NCBI GenBank assembly: GCA_045577455.1 | Contig: JAZNIJ010000211.1 | Span: 1-64,000 of the forward strand | Length of the DNA stretch: 64,000 nt | Direction of reading: 5' to 3' | Source of the DNA: SIG653 sp045577455 | Lineage (GTDB): Bacteria; Bacillota; Clostridia; Oscillospirales; CAG-382 | Part shown: positions 44,841 to 54,087 of the stretch, piece by piece | Position numbering within the stretch: the first letter of the stretch is position 1 | Layout of the letters: each line of letters starts with the position of its first letter | Translations under genes and position numbers: made by a program | The notes under the pieces: model-generated | The model's database searches: none | Seen by the model: the letters and a program-made list of their open reading frames with translations, nothing else | Told to the model about the DNA's origin: nothing

Positions 44841-46355
44841 TTATTTTCTTTTGTTTTTTCTGTGTTTTAAAAAGAAAACAACACCACAGGCAGAGATAAC
44901 AACGCAAGCTGAAAGTATTATGGGCAGGAGATAATTATTATCTTTTTCTTTGTCAGTTATTTTCATATTTATACTTTGAGTTGTTGGAATGTAATTTCCG
45001 TTATTATCGTAAGCTGTAACAACCGCAAGATAGTCGCCTGCTTCTTTTGGTGGAGAGGTGAGGATGGTGTGGTTTGCGCCACCGTTCCATTTATAATACT
45101 CTGTTTTAAATAAAACATCTTCGGGAGAAACAGAAATTTGTATATGCTGTTCTTCACCGTTGTATTCGAATTCCGAGGTAATAACCTTAATTTCAGGTGT
45201 TGCAGGGGTTATTGTTAAATATCCATATGCGTAAGTTCGTTTATAATGCTTTGTATCTGTTGGATATGCAATAATTGAATATTTTCCTGCTTTTTTTATG
45301 GGAATAGAGGTTTCTTCCATACTTGTATTTCCGTTTTCGTCAATGGCAAAAGCTGTGAAAGATATGTCCATCCCTGAAATTTCCGACTTTGCAGTTGGTG
45401 AAACACCACCGAATATATATGGGGTTTCAACGCTGTTTACGGTTATCGTTGTTTGGATTTTATCAATGAATATCGACCCTTCACCAATGCAAGTGCTACC
45501 AAGGAAATAACCGCATACATATTCTCCCGGTTCAGTAGGGATGTCTTTTGTGTAAGGTGAATATGTTCCATCTCGGTATGTGGTTTTGTACATAATTTCC
45601 CCTTCTATCGCCACAGGAGACAGGGTGTATTTACATTCTATAGGTGTGCTTGGGTTGTAAACCGTTGTAATATTTTCAAATTTGCAAGTGAAAGAAGGTG
45701 GAACAGAAAGCCCTCGTTCTTCAGCCGATAGTTTCTTGCCCCTGTATGGTGCAATTTCGTATACAAGATATTTGTTTTCACATTCTATGCCTGGGTTTGA
45801 AGATGTAACATTGAAAACAGTGTAAAATAACCCTAAATCTTTAGGAGCTTCTATAGGGTTTTGAGGAACGGATGATATATCGTCAATGGGAAAATATTTA
45901 ATGTCAATGTCAAGGAAATCCTTTGCCCACGATGGCTCAATAGAGTAGGAAACGGGGTTATCCATTTTTGAATATGCAACTGTATGGTAGTTGGTTATTA
46001 TTTTCGCCTTAACGCTTTCAATTGTAACAACCGAAGTTGCTTTAGCGGATGAATATTTCTCATTTCCTTGAAAAGATGCTGTTATTTCATATTTCCCGGG
46101 CTTATCAAGGGGCAGAGAGATAGTCTGGGATGTTGCAATATCAACTGCGGAATAAGTGATTTGAGACACAACGGAGCTGTGGGAAACCTTTGCTTTGGGA
46201 TAGTAACCTTTAAGGGAGTATTGTACGGTTTCATCTTCAAGAGTAATTGTAATTTCAGTTTTTGCGCTCGCTGAAATAAGGGCATAATTATACCCTGCAA
46301 AAGCTATATATATAGATGTAAAAAGCAAAATAAATAAGAATGACCGTTTTTTCAT
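44841..46355 (-). CDS. Surface protein with Ig-like (MBG/YDG-type) repeats
   Basis: The 504-aa product has a signal peptide (about residues 1-30), several beta-sandwich repeats of about 85-90 residues, and a C-terminal anchor (LLPIILSACVVISACGVVFF then LKHRKNKRK). The repeats share endings such as KPGKYEITASFQGNEKYSSA and KAGKYSIIAYPTDTKHYKRT, typical of MBG/YDG-like bacterial Ig folds. The start at 46355 gives a proper signal peptide with AAAGAGT upstream. Function: probable adhesin or stalk; ligand unknown. Confidence 0.8.
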   Translation of the reverse strand: MKKRSFLFILLFTSIYIAFAGYNYALISASAKTEITITLEDETVQYSLKGYYPKAKVSHSSVVSQITYSAVDIATSQTISLPLDKPGKYEITASFQGNEKYSSAKATSVVTIESVKAKIITNYHTVAYSKMDNPVSYSIEPSWAKDFLDIDIKYFPIDDISSVPQNPIEAPKDLGLFYTVFNVTSSNPGIECENKYLVYEIAPYRGKKLSAEERGLSVPPSFTCKFENITTVYNPSTPIECKYTLSPVAIEGEIMYKTTYRDGTYSPYTKDIPTEPGEYVCGYFLGSTCIGEGSIFIDKIQTTITVNSVETPYIFGGVSPTAKSEISGMDISFTAFAIDENGNTSMEETSIPIKKAGKYSIIAYPTDTKHYKRTYAYGYLTITPATPEIKVITSEFEYNGEEQHIQISVSPEDVLFKTEYYKWNGGANHTILTSPPKEAGDYLAVVTAYDNNGNYIPTTQSINMKITDKEKDNNYLLPIILSACVVISACGVVFFLKHRKNKRK

Positions 46356-46650
46356 AATAACTCTTTTCAAGATTGATAAAGCCATTTTATCACATAGAAA
46401 TGGGTTTTTCAATAGGTTTTACAAAAAACAAAAAAATATGACTTTTTATTTGTATATGTGAGCAAAAATAAGGAAAAATATGTTTAATTCAAAAGTGAAT
46501 AAAATATGATATGCGGTGAATTTGCACTTTGATAGGGTGAAAATTTTGGCTTAAAGATAAAAATATTTCACTTAAGTATTGATTTTTTGAATACATTGTG
46601 GTAGTATATAAAGATGGAAAATAAAGATAAAAAGCAAGGATTATTGCGCT

Positions 46651-47322
46651 ATGGTAAATTTAGGCAATTCTTGGGATGCTCTTTTAGGGGAAGAATTCAA
46701 AAAAGGGTATTATCTTCGTCTCAGACAATTTTTGAAAGAAGAATATTTAGGTAGCAAACATAAAATTTTTCCCGAAATGTCTAATATTTTCAATGCTTTA
46801 AGATATACTGATTATAACGATGTTAAGGTTGTGATTTTGGGGCAAGACCCATATCATGGCGAAGGGCAAGCCCATGGACTTTGCTTTTCCGTTCAAAGGG
46901 GAACAAAGCCCCCACCTTCTCTTGTTAATATTTTCAAAGAGCTGAATTCAGATTTGGGAGTGGAAATTCCATCCCACGGTGAGCTGACAGCTTGGGCGAA
47001 AAACGGAGTTTTGTTGCTTAACACTGTTCTTACTGTAAGAGAAGGCGCACCGACAAGCCATAGAGGTATGGGCTGGGAGGTATTCACCGATAAGGTTATA
47101 TCTTTGCTTGGAAAAAGGGAAAAACCAATGGTATTTATGCTTTGGGGCAGTTTTGCAAAAAGCAAGGTACAGCTTATAGATTCAAAAAAACATCTTGTTT
47201 TAACGGCAGCGCATCCGAGTCCCTTATCTGCATATAATGGGTTCTTTGGTTGCAGGCATTTTTCTTATGCAAACGCCTTTTTGAAAGCCAACGGAATTGA
47301 AGAAGTGGATTGGACTTTATAA
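46651..47322 (+). CDS. ung: Uracil-DNA glycosylase
   Basis: Ung removes uracil from DNA in base-excision repair. The 223-aa protein has the catalytic GQDPYHGEGQAHGLCFSV block (D66 as the water-activating residue), LLLNTVLTV and AAHPSPLSAY with the conserved His. Length is normal for family 1. maf follows after 2 bp. Confidence 0.97.
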   Translation: MVNLGNSWDALLGEEFKKGYYLRLRQFLKEEYLGSKHKIFPEMSNIFNALRYTDYNDVKVVILGQDPYHGEGQAHGLCFSVQRGTKPPPSLVNIFKELNSDLGVEIPSHGELTAWAKNGVLLLNTVLTVREGAPTSHRGMGWEVFTDKVISLLGKREKPMVFMLWGSFAKSKVQLIDSKKHLVLTAAHPSPLSAYNGFFGCRHFSYANAFLKANGIEEVDWTL

Positions 47323-47324
47323 AT

Positions 47325-47891
47325 ATGATTCAAAGAAAAAAAGTTATACTTGCTTCTGCTTCTCCTCGTCGCAGAGAGCTTCTTGCCAATATTGGCATCG
47401 AATACATATGCAAAACCCCTGTTGTTGAAGAAAAAAGCAACGGTAACGGTGCAGAAATTGTGAAACGCAACGCACTTTCAAAGGCGAAATGTCTTGCGGA
47501 AACAGGGTATGCTGTAATTGGTGCAGATACGGTTGTTTGCCTTGATGGAAAAATATACGGAAAGCCAAAAGATGAAAAACAAGCAGTTGAGTTTTTGAAA
47601 CAGCTTTCTGGAAATTCTCATAAAGTGTATACAGGTGTTGCTGTTGTTGCAGACGGATTTGAAAAAGTTTCCGTTGTTGAAACAACTGTTAAATTCCGAA
47701 ACTTGTCTGATGATGAAATTTTAGATTATGTAAAAAGCGGTTCGCCCTTGGATAAGGCGGGGGCTTATGGAATACAGGATTTCGGAGGCGTTTTTGTTGA
47801 AAAAATAGAGGGAGATTATTACAATGTTGTTGGACTCCCTATAACAGAAGTTTATTTGCTTCTTTTTGAATGCGGAGTAATAGGTTATTAA
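47325..47891 (+). CDS. maf: Maf-family nucleoside triphosphate pyrophosphatase
   Basis: Maf proteins hydrolyse non-canonical or pyrimidine NTPs and have been linked to septum formation. The 188-aa protein shows ILASASPRRRELL, VIGADTVVCLDGKIYGKP and DKAGAYGIQDFGG, the family's three blocks. The ATG at 47325 lies 2 bp after the ung stop, so the two are a coupled pair. Confidence 0.95.
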   Translation: MIQRKKVILASASPRRRELLANIGIEYICKTPVVEEKSNGNGAEIVKRNALSKAKCLAETGYAVIGADTVVCLDGKIYGKPKDEKQAVEFLKQLSGNSHKVYTGVAVVADGFEKVSVVETTVKFRNLSDDEILDYVKSGSPLDKAGAYGIQDFGGVFVEKIEGDYYNVVGLPITEVYLLLFECGVIGY

Positions 47892-47943
47892 AATTGGTTT
47901 TATGCAAAACCGAATGATTATTATATACATATAGGAGGGTATT

Positions 47944-48924
47944 TTGGTTTCTATTAAAGACAGAATTTTAACATTTGCCAAAGGGTTATTTGTTGGTGGC
48001 TCTCTTTCTGTACCCGGAGTTAGCGGTGGCTCAATGGCAATGATTTTGGGAATTTACGATAGATTGATTTTTTCCCTTAACTCTTTGTTTAAGCCAAATA
48101 AAGATGGAAAAATAAATAAAAAGGAAAACTTTTTGTTTTTGCTCGAAGCGGGATTGGGTGGAATTATCGGACTTTTAACCCTATACAAGTTGATAAGTTA
48201 CCTTATGCTTGAGTTTGGAATGCAGATGAGCTGTTTCTTTGTAGGAGCGGTTGCAGGAGGAATACCCCTTATTTTTAAGGCGGCAAAGGTTGTGAAGGTT
48301 CGTTTTTCAGACTTTGTGTGGATAATTATAGGCATAGCAACTGTTGTAGGTCTTATGTTTATCCCTGAAGGTCTTTTTAAAGGCGGCAACTTTTTTGTTA
48401 ATATTATAGGCGGTATAATTGTTGCTGCGGCTTTAGTGCTTCCGGGCCTTAGCGTTTCTCATATGCTTGTTATTATGGGACTTTATGATTTTGTTCTTGG
48501 AAACGCATCGGATTTAAATATAGTTCCTCTTATTCCCTTTGGAATCGGGCTTGTTATAGGCGTTGTTGCTACATCGGGCGGTATGGAAGTTCTGATGAAA
48601 AAATTCAACCGTCAGACATATCTTGCGGTCTTGGGCTTTGTTATCGGCTCTGTTTTCGCACTTGGCAAAGATGTGCTTGAAAAAATAATTGTTAAAACCA
48701 CAGAAGATGGCTATGTGAATATTTTTTCAAATCTTGCAAAGTTGGAAGAAGATGGCAAAAAAATAATTATAACAACCGAAGAACAGTTTAATGAAGCAGG
48801 GCTTATTATGCAAAGTGAGCTTACGGCAGTAGTTTGGATTGTTTGCGCTGTGCTTGTTGCGGTTGGTTTTGCCGTAGTGTTTGCACTCAGTAAAATGGAA
48901 GATAAAAAAACTTCAGATAAATAA
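47944..48924 (+). CDS. DUF368 (PopT-type) polyprenyl-phosphate transporter
   Basis: DUF368 proteins were identified as undecaprenyl-phosphate flippases that return the lipid carrier to the inner leaflet. The 326-aa protein has about eight to ten hydrophobic segments; the N-terminal GVSGGSMAMILGIYD and the later ALVLPGLSVSHMLVIMGLYD are the duplicated family motif. It begins at a TTG with AGGAGGG 4-5 nt upstream; no ATG fits. It complements UppP at the left end of the window. Confidence 0.9.
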   Translation: MVSIKDRILTFAKGLFVGGSLSVPGVSGGSMAMILGIYDRLIFSLNSLFKPNKDGKINKKENFLFLLEAGLGGIIGLLTLYKLISYLMLEFGMQMSCFFVGAVAGGIPLIFKAAKVVKVRFSDFVWIIIGIATVVGLMFIPEGLFKGGNFFVNIIGGIIVAAALVLPGLSVSHMLVIMGLYDFVLGNASDLNIVPLIPFGIGLVIGVVATSGGMEVLMKKFNRQTYLAVLGFVIGSVFALGKDVLEKIIVKTTEDGYVNIFSNLAKLEEDGKKIIITTEEQFNEAGLIMQSELTAVVWIVCAVLVAVGFAVVFALSKMEDKKTSDK

Positions 48925-48942
48925 TAATACAGGAGACGAAAA

Positions 48943-50229
48943 ATGATTGATATCAGACTTGTAAGAGAAAATCCGGATTTGGTTAGAGAAAATATCAGAA
49001 AGAAGTTTCAGGATTCAAAGCTCCCCTTGGTTGACGAGGTTATTGCTCTTGATAAAGAGTCCAGAGCTGTAAAAGGTGAAGCAGACTCCCTTCGTGCTGA
49101 AAGAAACAAGATTTCTAAAGAAATCGGTGGTCTTATGGCAAAAGGAATGAAAGCGGAAGCAGAAGAGGCAAAGAAAAAGGTAACTGAAAAATCAGACCGT
49201 CTTGCAGAGCTTGAAGCAAAAGAAGCAGAGCTTGAAGAAAGAGTTAAAACTATAATGATGACAATTCCCAACATTATAGATGATAGCGTTCCCGTTGGAA
49301 AAGATGACAGCGAAAATGTTGAAGTTCAGCGTTACGGCGAACCCATAGTTCCCGATTTTGATGTTCCTTATCATACAGAAATTATGGAGAGCTTCAACGG
49401 TATCGACCTTGACAGCGCAGGCAGAGTTGCAGGAAACGGTTTTTATTACCTTATGGGCGATATAGCAAGACTTCATTCCGCAATGACAGCTTATGCAAGA
49501 GATTTTATGATAAACAAGGGATTCACCTATTGTATACCTCCGTTTATGATTCGTTCCAATGTTGTAACAGGCGTTATGAGCTTTGCTGAAATGGATTCTA
49601 TGATGTATAAAATTGAAGGCGAAGACCTTTACCTTATTGGAACAAGCGAACATTCAATGATTGGTAAGTTTATTGATACAATAGTTCCCGAAGAAAAGCT
49701 CCCACAAACATTAACCAGCTATTCTCCTTGCTTCCGTAAGGAAAAGGGTGCTCACGGTATCGAAGAAAGAGGTGTTTATCGTATTCACCAGTTCGAAAAA
49801 CAGGAAATGATTGTTGTTTGTAAACCAGAAGACAGTATGGAATGGTTCAATAAAATGTGGAGCTACACAGTTGAGCTTTTCCGTTCTCTCGATATTCCTG
49901 TTCGCACTCTTGAATGTTGCTCTGGCGACCTTGCTGACTTAAAGGTTAAATCAATCGATGTTGAGGCATGGTCTCCTCGTCAGAAGAAATATTTCGAGGT
50001 TGGAAGTTGCTCCAACTTGGGTGATGCTCAGGCAAGACGCCTTAAGATTCGTGTTGCAGGGGCAGATAAGAGCAAATATTTCGCTCATACACTTAACAAC
50101 ACCGTTGTTGCTCCTCCTCGTATGCTTATCGCATTTTTGGAAAACAACCTTAATGCAGATGGTAGCGTAAATATCCCTGTTGCTCTCCGTCCATATATGG
50201 GTGGAATGGAAAAAATCTGTAAATCATAA
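48943..50229 (+). CDS. serS: Seryl-tRNA synthetase
   Basis: SerS charges tRNA-Ser. The 428-aa class II enzyme has the N-terminal coiled-coil arm (about residues 28-105), then motif 2 SPCFRKEKGAHG and motif 3 GAD...PRMLIAFLENN. LIGTSEHSMIGKF and VGSCSNLGDAQARR are the serine-pocket blocks. AGGAGAC precedes the ATG. No T-box leader fits in the 18 bp upstream. Confidence 0.97.
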   Translation: MIDIRLVRENPDLVRENIRKKFQDSKLPLVDEVIALDKESRAVKGEADSLRAERNKISKEIGGLMAKGMKAEAEEAKKKVTEKSDRLAELEAKEAELEERVKTIMMTIPNIIDDSVPVGKDDSENVEVQRYGEPIVPDFDVPYHTEIMESFNGIDLDSAGRVAGNGFYYLMGDIARLHSAMTAYARDFMINKGFTYCIPPFMIRSNVVTGVMSFAEMDSMMYKIEGEDLYLIGTSEHSMIGKFIDTIVPEEKLPQTLTSYSPCFRKEKGAHGIEERGVYRIHQFEKQEMIVVCKPEDSMEWFNKMWSYTVELFRSLDIPVRTLECCSGDLADLKVKSIDVEAWSPRQKKYFEVGSCSNLGDAQARRLKIRVAGADKSKYFAHTLNNTVVAPPRMLIAFLENNLNADGSVNIPVALRPYMGGMEKICKS

Positions 50230-50310
50230 GGGCGCAAAGGTATAATTTGCCCCAAATATTTGGTGATGGAAAAGTGTGTTTTCCATAGAGATGAAAAGTG
50301 TTGAAAAAAA

Positions 50311-50410
50311 TAACGCCCCGCGGTTAGGCGGGGCGTTAGCTTATAATTGCGAAAGTAAAAACTAAAAACTGTTTAAAAATTAAACGCCGACGGTTAAAAG
50401 TCGGCGTTTA
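50311..50410. terminator. Pair of strong hairpins between serS and the DUF2752 gene
   Basis: Two GC-rich inverted repeats lie in tandem: TAACGCCCCGC/GCGGGGCGTTA (311-321, 328-338) and TAAACGCCGAC/GTCGGCGTTTA (381-391, 400-410). Both have the loop start GGTTA. The first has a T run only on the minus strand and the second on neither strand clearly, so they may protect 3' ends as well as terminate. Confidence 0.65.
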
Positions 50411-50412
50411 AT

Positions 50413-50823
50413 TTATGGAATGAAACTAAAAATATTTCTTAAAGCAATATAGCCAAAGCTGATTCCTGTTACGGTGAGAACAAAGGAAGCGGAACACATT
50501 TTGCTGATAACCTTGCGAGACCAAGATAAACCAAAAATCCAACCGCTGTTTACAAGGAATAGATAAAAAATGAAAAACAGCAAAAAAATCGGAACATAGG
50601 AATTGTATGTAAATGCTTCAGAAATATTTCCTCTCAACAAGGCGTTCACACAGTGTGTGCCACCGCAGGTGAGACATTTTATTCCTAAAATTTTATAATA
50701 CAAACAATCGCTGAGATTATCCAGCATACATGTAGACAACCGTTCACCAAAAACAAGAAAAAACAAAAATAGAAAATCTAAAAGTAAAGCAACTATTAAC
50801 TTTACTCTTTTATATTCTCGCAT
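50413..50823 (-). CDS. DUF2752 membrane protein
   Basis: The 136-aa product has three or four membrane helices and the family's core LGIKCLTCGGTHCVNALLRG with a C-x2-C pair and a following Asn-Tyr. The function of DUF2752 is unknown. It follows another small membrane protein gene (18 bp) on the same strand, a pairing common in Firmicutes. Confidence 0.85.
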   Translation of the reverse strand: MREYKRVKLIVALLLDFLFLFFLVFGERLSTCMLDNLSDCLYYKILGIKCLTCGGTHCVNALLRGNISEAFTYNSYVPIFLLFFIFYLFLVNSGWIFGLSWSRKVISKMCSASFVLTVTGISFGYIALRNIFSFIP

Positions 50824-50841
50824 AAGAAAATATTATGTTAG

Positions 50842-51201
50842 TTAAATGCGAATACCGTAATCCGCTAAGATGCTTGCGCCAACGAGAACAAGAATTAAAC
50901 AAACAATATAGAAAACGGTCATTATTATTGAAATAACAAGACCGGCAACACCTAAGCCGTTGCCCATGCCTACCTGTTTGCTTTTGCTCATACCTATGCC
51001 TGAAAGGATTATGCCAATGATGGATGTTGGCAAACCAACATAAACACCGCCGATGAAGCAACCGATAAAAGAAATTATGCTAAGAACAAAACCAGCGATT
51101 CCAAGACTTTTGCCGGGGTTAACGGGTGGTTGTGGCTGGAAATTATTCTGATAAGGGGGTTGATACTGATTTTGCTGGTAGTTGTTATAGTTCTGATTCA
51201 T
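50842..51201 (-). CDS. DUF4190-like small membrane protein
   Basis: The 119-aa product starts with a Gln/Asn/Pro-rich cytoplasmic tail (NYNNYQQNQYQPPYQ) followed by two GxxGF/VLSII-type helices (about residues 33-75 and 82-108). The arrangement fits DUF4190-type proteins. CGGAGGT lies 6 nt before the chosen ATG. Function unknown. Confidence 0.8.
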   Translation of the reverse strand: MNQNYNNYQQNQYQPPYQNNFQPQPPVNPGKSLGIAGFVLSIISFIGCFIGGVYVGLPTSIIGIILSGIGMSKSKQVGMGNGLGVAGLVISIIMTVFYIVCLILVLVGASILADYGIRI

Positions 51202-51513
51202 ACAGATACCTCCGTTTTTTGGGTAAAAACCCATATTGTACGAAAATTATAACATAATTATATTAAAAAATCAATACTTTTTTTAATATTATGTCGTTTT
51301 TTATTGCTTGTTGCTGTTTGATTTGTTTTGATGAAGAGTATATTTTCTGATATATTAAACATCGTAAAGGATTGTCTTGTAGAATGTGGAGATATAATCT
51401 TTGAGGGTATCAAAGTGTATTTATCAATTTTAGGAAACAAAACGCTATAACGGTCAATTTTTTCACCTTTTTTGAATATAATAATCATAAGCAATTCAAT
51501 TTTGGAGGGTGAA

Positions 51514-52206
51514 ATGTTTGGTATTTTGTTGCGGTTTGTGTTTTTGTTTCTTCGTGTTAATGGAAACAATTCTTTTCTTGACCCACTCAGTGCAGAGGAT
51601 GAGAGAAAATACTTTGAACTTGCTTCCAAAGGGGATGAGAAGGCGCGCGAGAAGTTGATTTTACATAATATGCGCCTTGTTGCCCACATTGTGAAAAAAT
51701 ATTATTCCAACATAAAAGAACAGGATGATTTGATTTCAATAGGTACAATAGGTCTGATAAAGGGAATAGACTCTTTTAAAGGCGAAAAGGGTGCAAAGTT
51801 TGCAACATATGCAGGAAAATGTATTCAAAATGAAATACTTATGTATTTTCGCTCTCAAAAAAAGCTGAATAACGAAACCTCAATCAATGACAGTATAGAT
51901 GTTGATAAAGACGGAAACCCACTTACATACATGGAAATACTTTCCGAGGAGGATAATATTGCCGAAACCATTGATAGAAGTATAAAGCTGTCGGTTATGA
52001 TGAGGGCAATAGAAACTGTGCTTGATGAGAGGGAAAGAGAAATAATAGAAAAGCGGTACGGATTAAAAACATCATCTGAAGAACTTCCCCAACGAGAAGT
52101 TGCAAAACAGCTTGGAATTTCTCGCTCATATGTTTCACGAATTGAAAAAACAGCCCTTGGAAAAATAGAATCATATATGCGAAAAAAAGGATATGATGAG
52201 GAATAG
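51514..52206 (+). CDS. sigK: RNA polymerase sporulation sigma factor sigma-K (pro-form)
   Basis: Sigma-K drives the last mother-cell programme (coat and release). The 230-aa product has a hydrophobic pro-sequence (MFGILLRFVFLFLRVNGNN) that must be removed by SpoIVFB-type protease, then region 2 (HNMRLVAHIVKKYY, DLISIGTIGLIKGIDSF) and region 4.2 (QREVAKQLGISRSYVSRIEK), all very close to Bacillus SigK. The ATG at 51514 follows GGAGGG. The gene is intact; no skin-type insertion splits it, although a recombinase gene lies 285 bp downstream. Confidence 0.95.
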   Translation: MFGILLRFVFLFLRVNGNNSFLDPLSAEDERKYFELASKGDEKAREKLILHNMRLVAHIVKKYYSNIKEQDDLISIGTIGLIKGIDSFKGEKGAKFATYAGKCIQNEILMYFRSQKKLNNETSINDSIDVDKDGNPLTYMEILSEEDNIAETIDRSIKLSVMMRAIETVLDEREREIIEKRYGLKTSSEELPQREVAKQLGISRSYVSRIEKTALGKIESYMRKKGYDEE

Positions 52207-52328
52207 GGACATATTGAAAGTTGCATCTGCAAGTATATTGATTGTGCCCTGGCAAACCACCGGGTTGGGTGTTGTGAAGTGTTGACGCGCTTGCCCAGTG
52301 TCTCAATTATTTTGTGTTTAAGTTATAT

Positions 52329-52346
52329 AATTGCTTGCAAGCAATT
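52329..52346 (+). repeat. 18-bp perfect palindrome
   Basis: AATTGCTTGCAAGCAATT is self-complementary over its full length and lies between sigK and the recombinase gene. It could be an operator or part of a recombination site. Confidence 0.6.
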
Positions 52347-52440
52347 GTTCTGAAAAAACGCTGCTTATTTTGTGGGCAATATATATTTTAAAAGAAATAT
52401 TGGATAGTCTTATGTGAAATGGAAAGGTGTTTCAAAAACA

Positions 52441-52473
52441 GTCATAACCACCGGCTTAGCCGGTGGTTATGAC
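52441..52473 (+). repeat. 33-bp perfect inverted repeat at the recombinase leader
   Basis: A 15-bp arm (GTCATAACCACCGGC, 52441-52455), a TTA loop and the complement (52459-52473) form a very stable hairpin, starting only 19 bp before the recombinase start. It contains the CCACCGGC/GCCGGTGG pattern seen in REP-like or IS200-type hairpins. Confidence 0.85.
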
Positions 52474-52491
52474 TACGAAGGAGTGATGCCA

Positions 52492-53523
52492 ATGAGCAAC
52501 AAAACAAAAGAACATGACATTGTAACCGCGATCTTGGATGGTGCTTTTGACAAGCCATGGGCGGTGTATTCCCCGGAGGAATACAAGCACCAGTTAGCGG
52601 AAACACAAGCCGAGGTTAAAAAGCTGACACCCGATGAAGAAAAGACGAAGATGAATAAGCGTATGAGTCTTCGTGTACAGGCTACTGCGATTTACAGAAA
52701 GGATCAGCATGGAAGCAAGGCAACCAGAAAAAGGTACTATCAAGCCTTCTGTTGCGCCTGCGATTATCTTGCCGATACCTGTAATCTGCAAAAGGTCTCT
52801 AACATTACACCTACGCATTTCCGCAAGGTGGTGGAGTATTGGAAGTCATACAAAGCACCGAGCACCATTCAAACGGAAGTTTCCGGTTTTCGTAAATACT
52901 GCGAATATGCAAAATGTAAACACAAGATGCCTGAGAATAAGGAATTGACGCTCCCAAAGCGTGAACCGAAAAAGTACAACCGTGGATGGTTGCTCACTGA
53001 GTATCAGAAGGCAAGGGAGATTGCGGACTTTATGCGTAGATACGACGTGCGTGACGGATTAGATTTGGGATGGCACTTGGGACTTCGTATCATCGAGGCT
53101 TGTCAGCTCAAGTTGGGTGATGTGAAAACGGCACTTGGATGGGGAGGTCCTAACATTAAAGGCAAGGGCGGTCAGGTTCGTTTCGTTACAATCGAGACAG
53201 AGGAACAGTTGGAGCTTCTTAAACGCTTGTACCGCGAAGTCAAGGCAAAGGGACTTACGGACAATGATTTTATTATCAGTAAGTCAATCTATAAAGGGCC
53301 GCTTATGGAGAAGAAGTCAATCGAAAACTGGATCTACAATCACCGTAAGGAATTTACCGATCCGGATCGTCAGAAGAAGGTTACTCCCGGTAAAAAGCCC
53401 CGTGTTGATAAACTTGTTTTCCACGGACTTCGCCACTCCTACAATCAGAACCGTGAAAAGTGGTTGGCGGGCGATCCGAGAAAACTCCAGAAGCTCAGTC
53501 AGGATCTGGGACACCGTCGCTAA
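52492..53523 (+). pseudogene. Tyrosine recombinase/integrase cut off before the catalytic Tyr
   Basis: This phage-type integrase has an N-terminal SAM-like DNA-binding part (about residues 35-150) and a catalytic part with R199 (LGLRIIEAC), H311-x-x-R314 (HGLRH) and H341 (LGHRR). The TAA at 53521-53523 follows directly. Reading on in the same frame gives EVNDIYRE and then TAG (53548), where the family continues with a ...xIY segment; Y would be at 53539-53541. So one stop codon removes the nucleophile. The ATG at 52492 follows AAGGAG by 8 nt. Codon use is less AT-rich than the neighbours, suggesting horizontal transfer. Confidence 0.85.
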
Positions 53524-53560
53524 GAGGTAAATGATATTTATAGAGAATAGGAGGAGATAA

Positions 53561-53722
53561 GTGGGAAAAGAGGTAAAAATCATTCTTAAATCCCACATAC
53601 CTGAAGATGAAATTGAAGCATTGGCAAAATGCTTCCTGCCGGACATATTAGACTTTTTTGAATCCGAAGAAGGCAGACAAGAATTTGAACAGTGGACAAG
53701 AGAATATGATAAAAATAGCTGA
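53561..53722 (+). CDS. 53-aa recombinase-linked small protein
   Basis: A GTG start preceded by AGGAGGAG gives MGKEVKIILKSHIPEDEIEA, then LAKCFLPDILDFFESEEGRQ and a final EFEQWTREYDKNS. The acidic, helical sequence with a DFFESEEG block is of a kind found beside integrases in Clostridia. I cannot assign a function; an excisionase-like or regulatory role is only a guess. It starts 11 bp after the readthrough frame of the recombinase ends. Confidence 0.72.
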   Translation: MGKEVKIILKSHIPEDEIEALAKCFLPDILDFFESEEGRQEFEQWTREYDKNS

Positions 53723-53777
53723 GGTTGGTATATTTAAAACACATCTAGGATATAATTGAATATATGGAGGTATTAAA

Positions 53778-54023
53778 ATGGATAATATTACATTGGAAAC
53801 CTTTATTAAAAAGATCAACGATCAGAGTTCTAAACCGATGACGTTAGAAATGCTGAAGACTACTTGTATTGTAAATTCCAAGCGATTGATTGGTGAAATT
53901 GAAAAGCTCGAAAATATGATTTTGACAGCAAGCGAAAAAGAGTTAAGCGGCATTTTACTCATCGGAGCAAAATTAGAAATTATTATTCATGATATGGTAA
54001 ATCTTGAAAATTATTTGCTATAA
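53778..54023 (+). CDS. Small helical protein of unknown function
   Basis: The 81-aa product (MDNITLETFIKKINDQSSKP...) is helical with no signal peptide or membrane helix, though the C-terminal half is fairly hydrophobic (ELSGILLIGAKLEIIIHDMV). TGGAGGT lies 7 nt before the ATG. It is followed by a strong terminator. No family recognised. Confidence 0.65.
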   Translation: MDNITLETFIKKINDQSSKPMTLEMLKTTCIVNSKRLIGEIEKLENMILTASEKELSGILLIGAKLEIIIHDMVNLENYLL

Positions 54024-54034
54024 TGACAAGATAA

Positions 54035-54087
54035 AAACCATCATTGCCACATGTGACGAAACTGCGGCAATGATGGTTTTGTTTTAA
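54035..54087. terminator. Bidirectional terminator
   Basis: AAAACCATCATTGCC (54035-54049) pairs with GGCAATGATGGTTTT (54067-54081) and is followed by TGTTTT; on the minus strand the stem is followed by TTTTATC. It separates the convergent small genes. Confidence 0.8.

Noticed and set aside
52207..52330. Left attachment site copied from the tRNA-Leu 3' end
   Set aside because: I searched by eye for the T-arm and acceptor sequence (GGGACTTGAACCC, GCGGCCG) and did not find it.
51514..53523. Skin-like element interrupting sigK
   Set aside because: sigK is complete from pro-sequence to region 4.2; the recombinase lies downstream and does not split it, and it is tyrosine-type, while known skin recombinases are serine-type.
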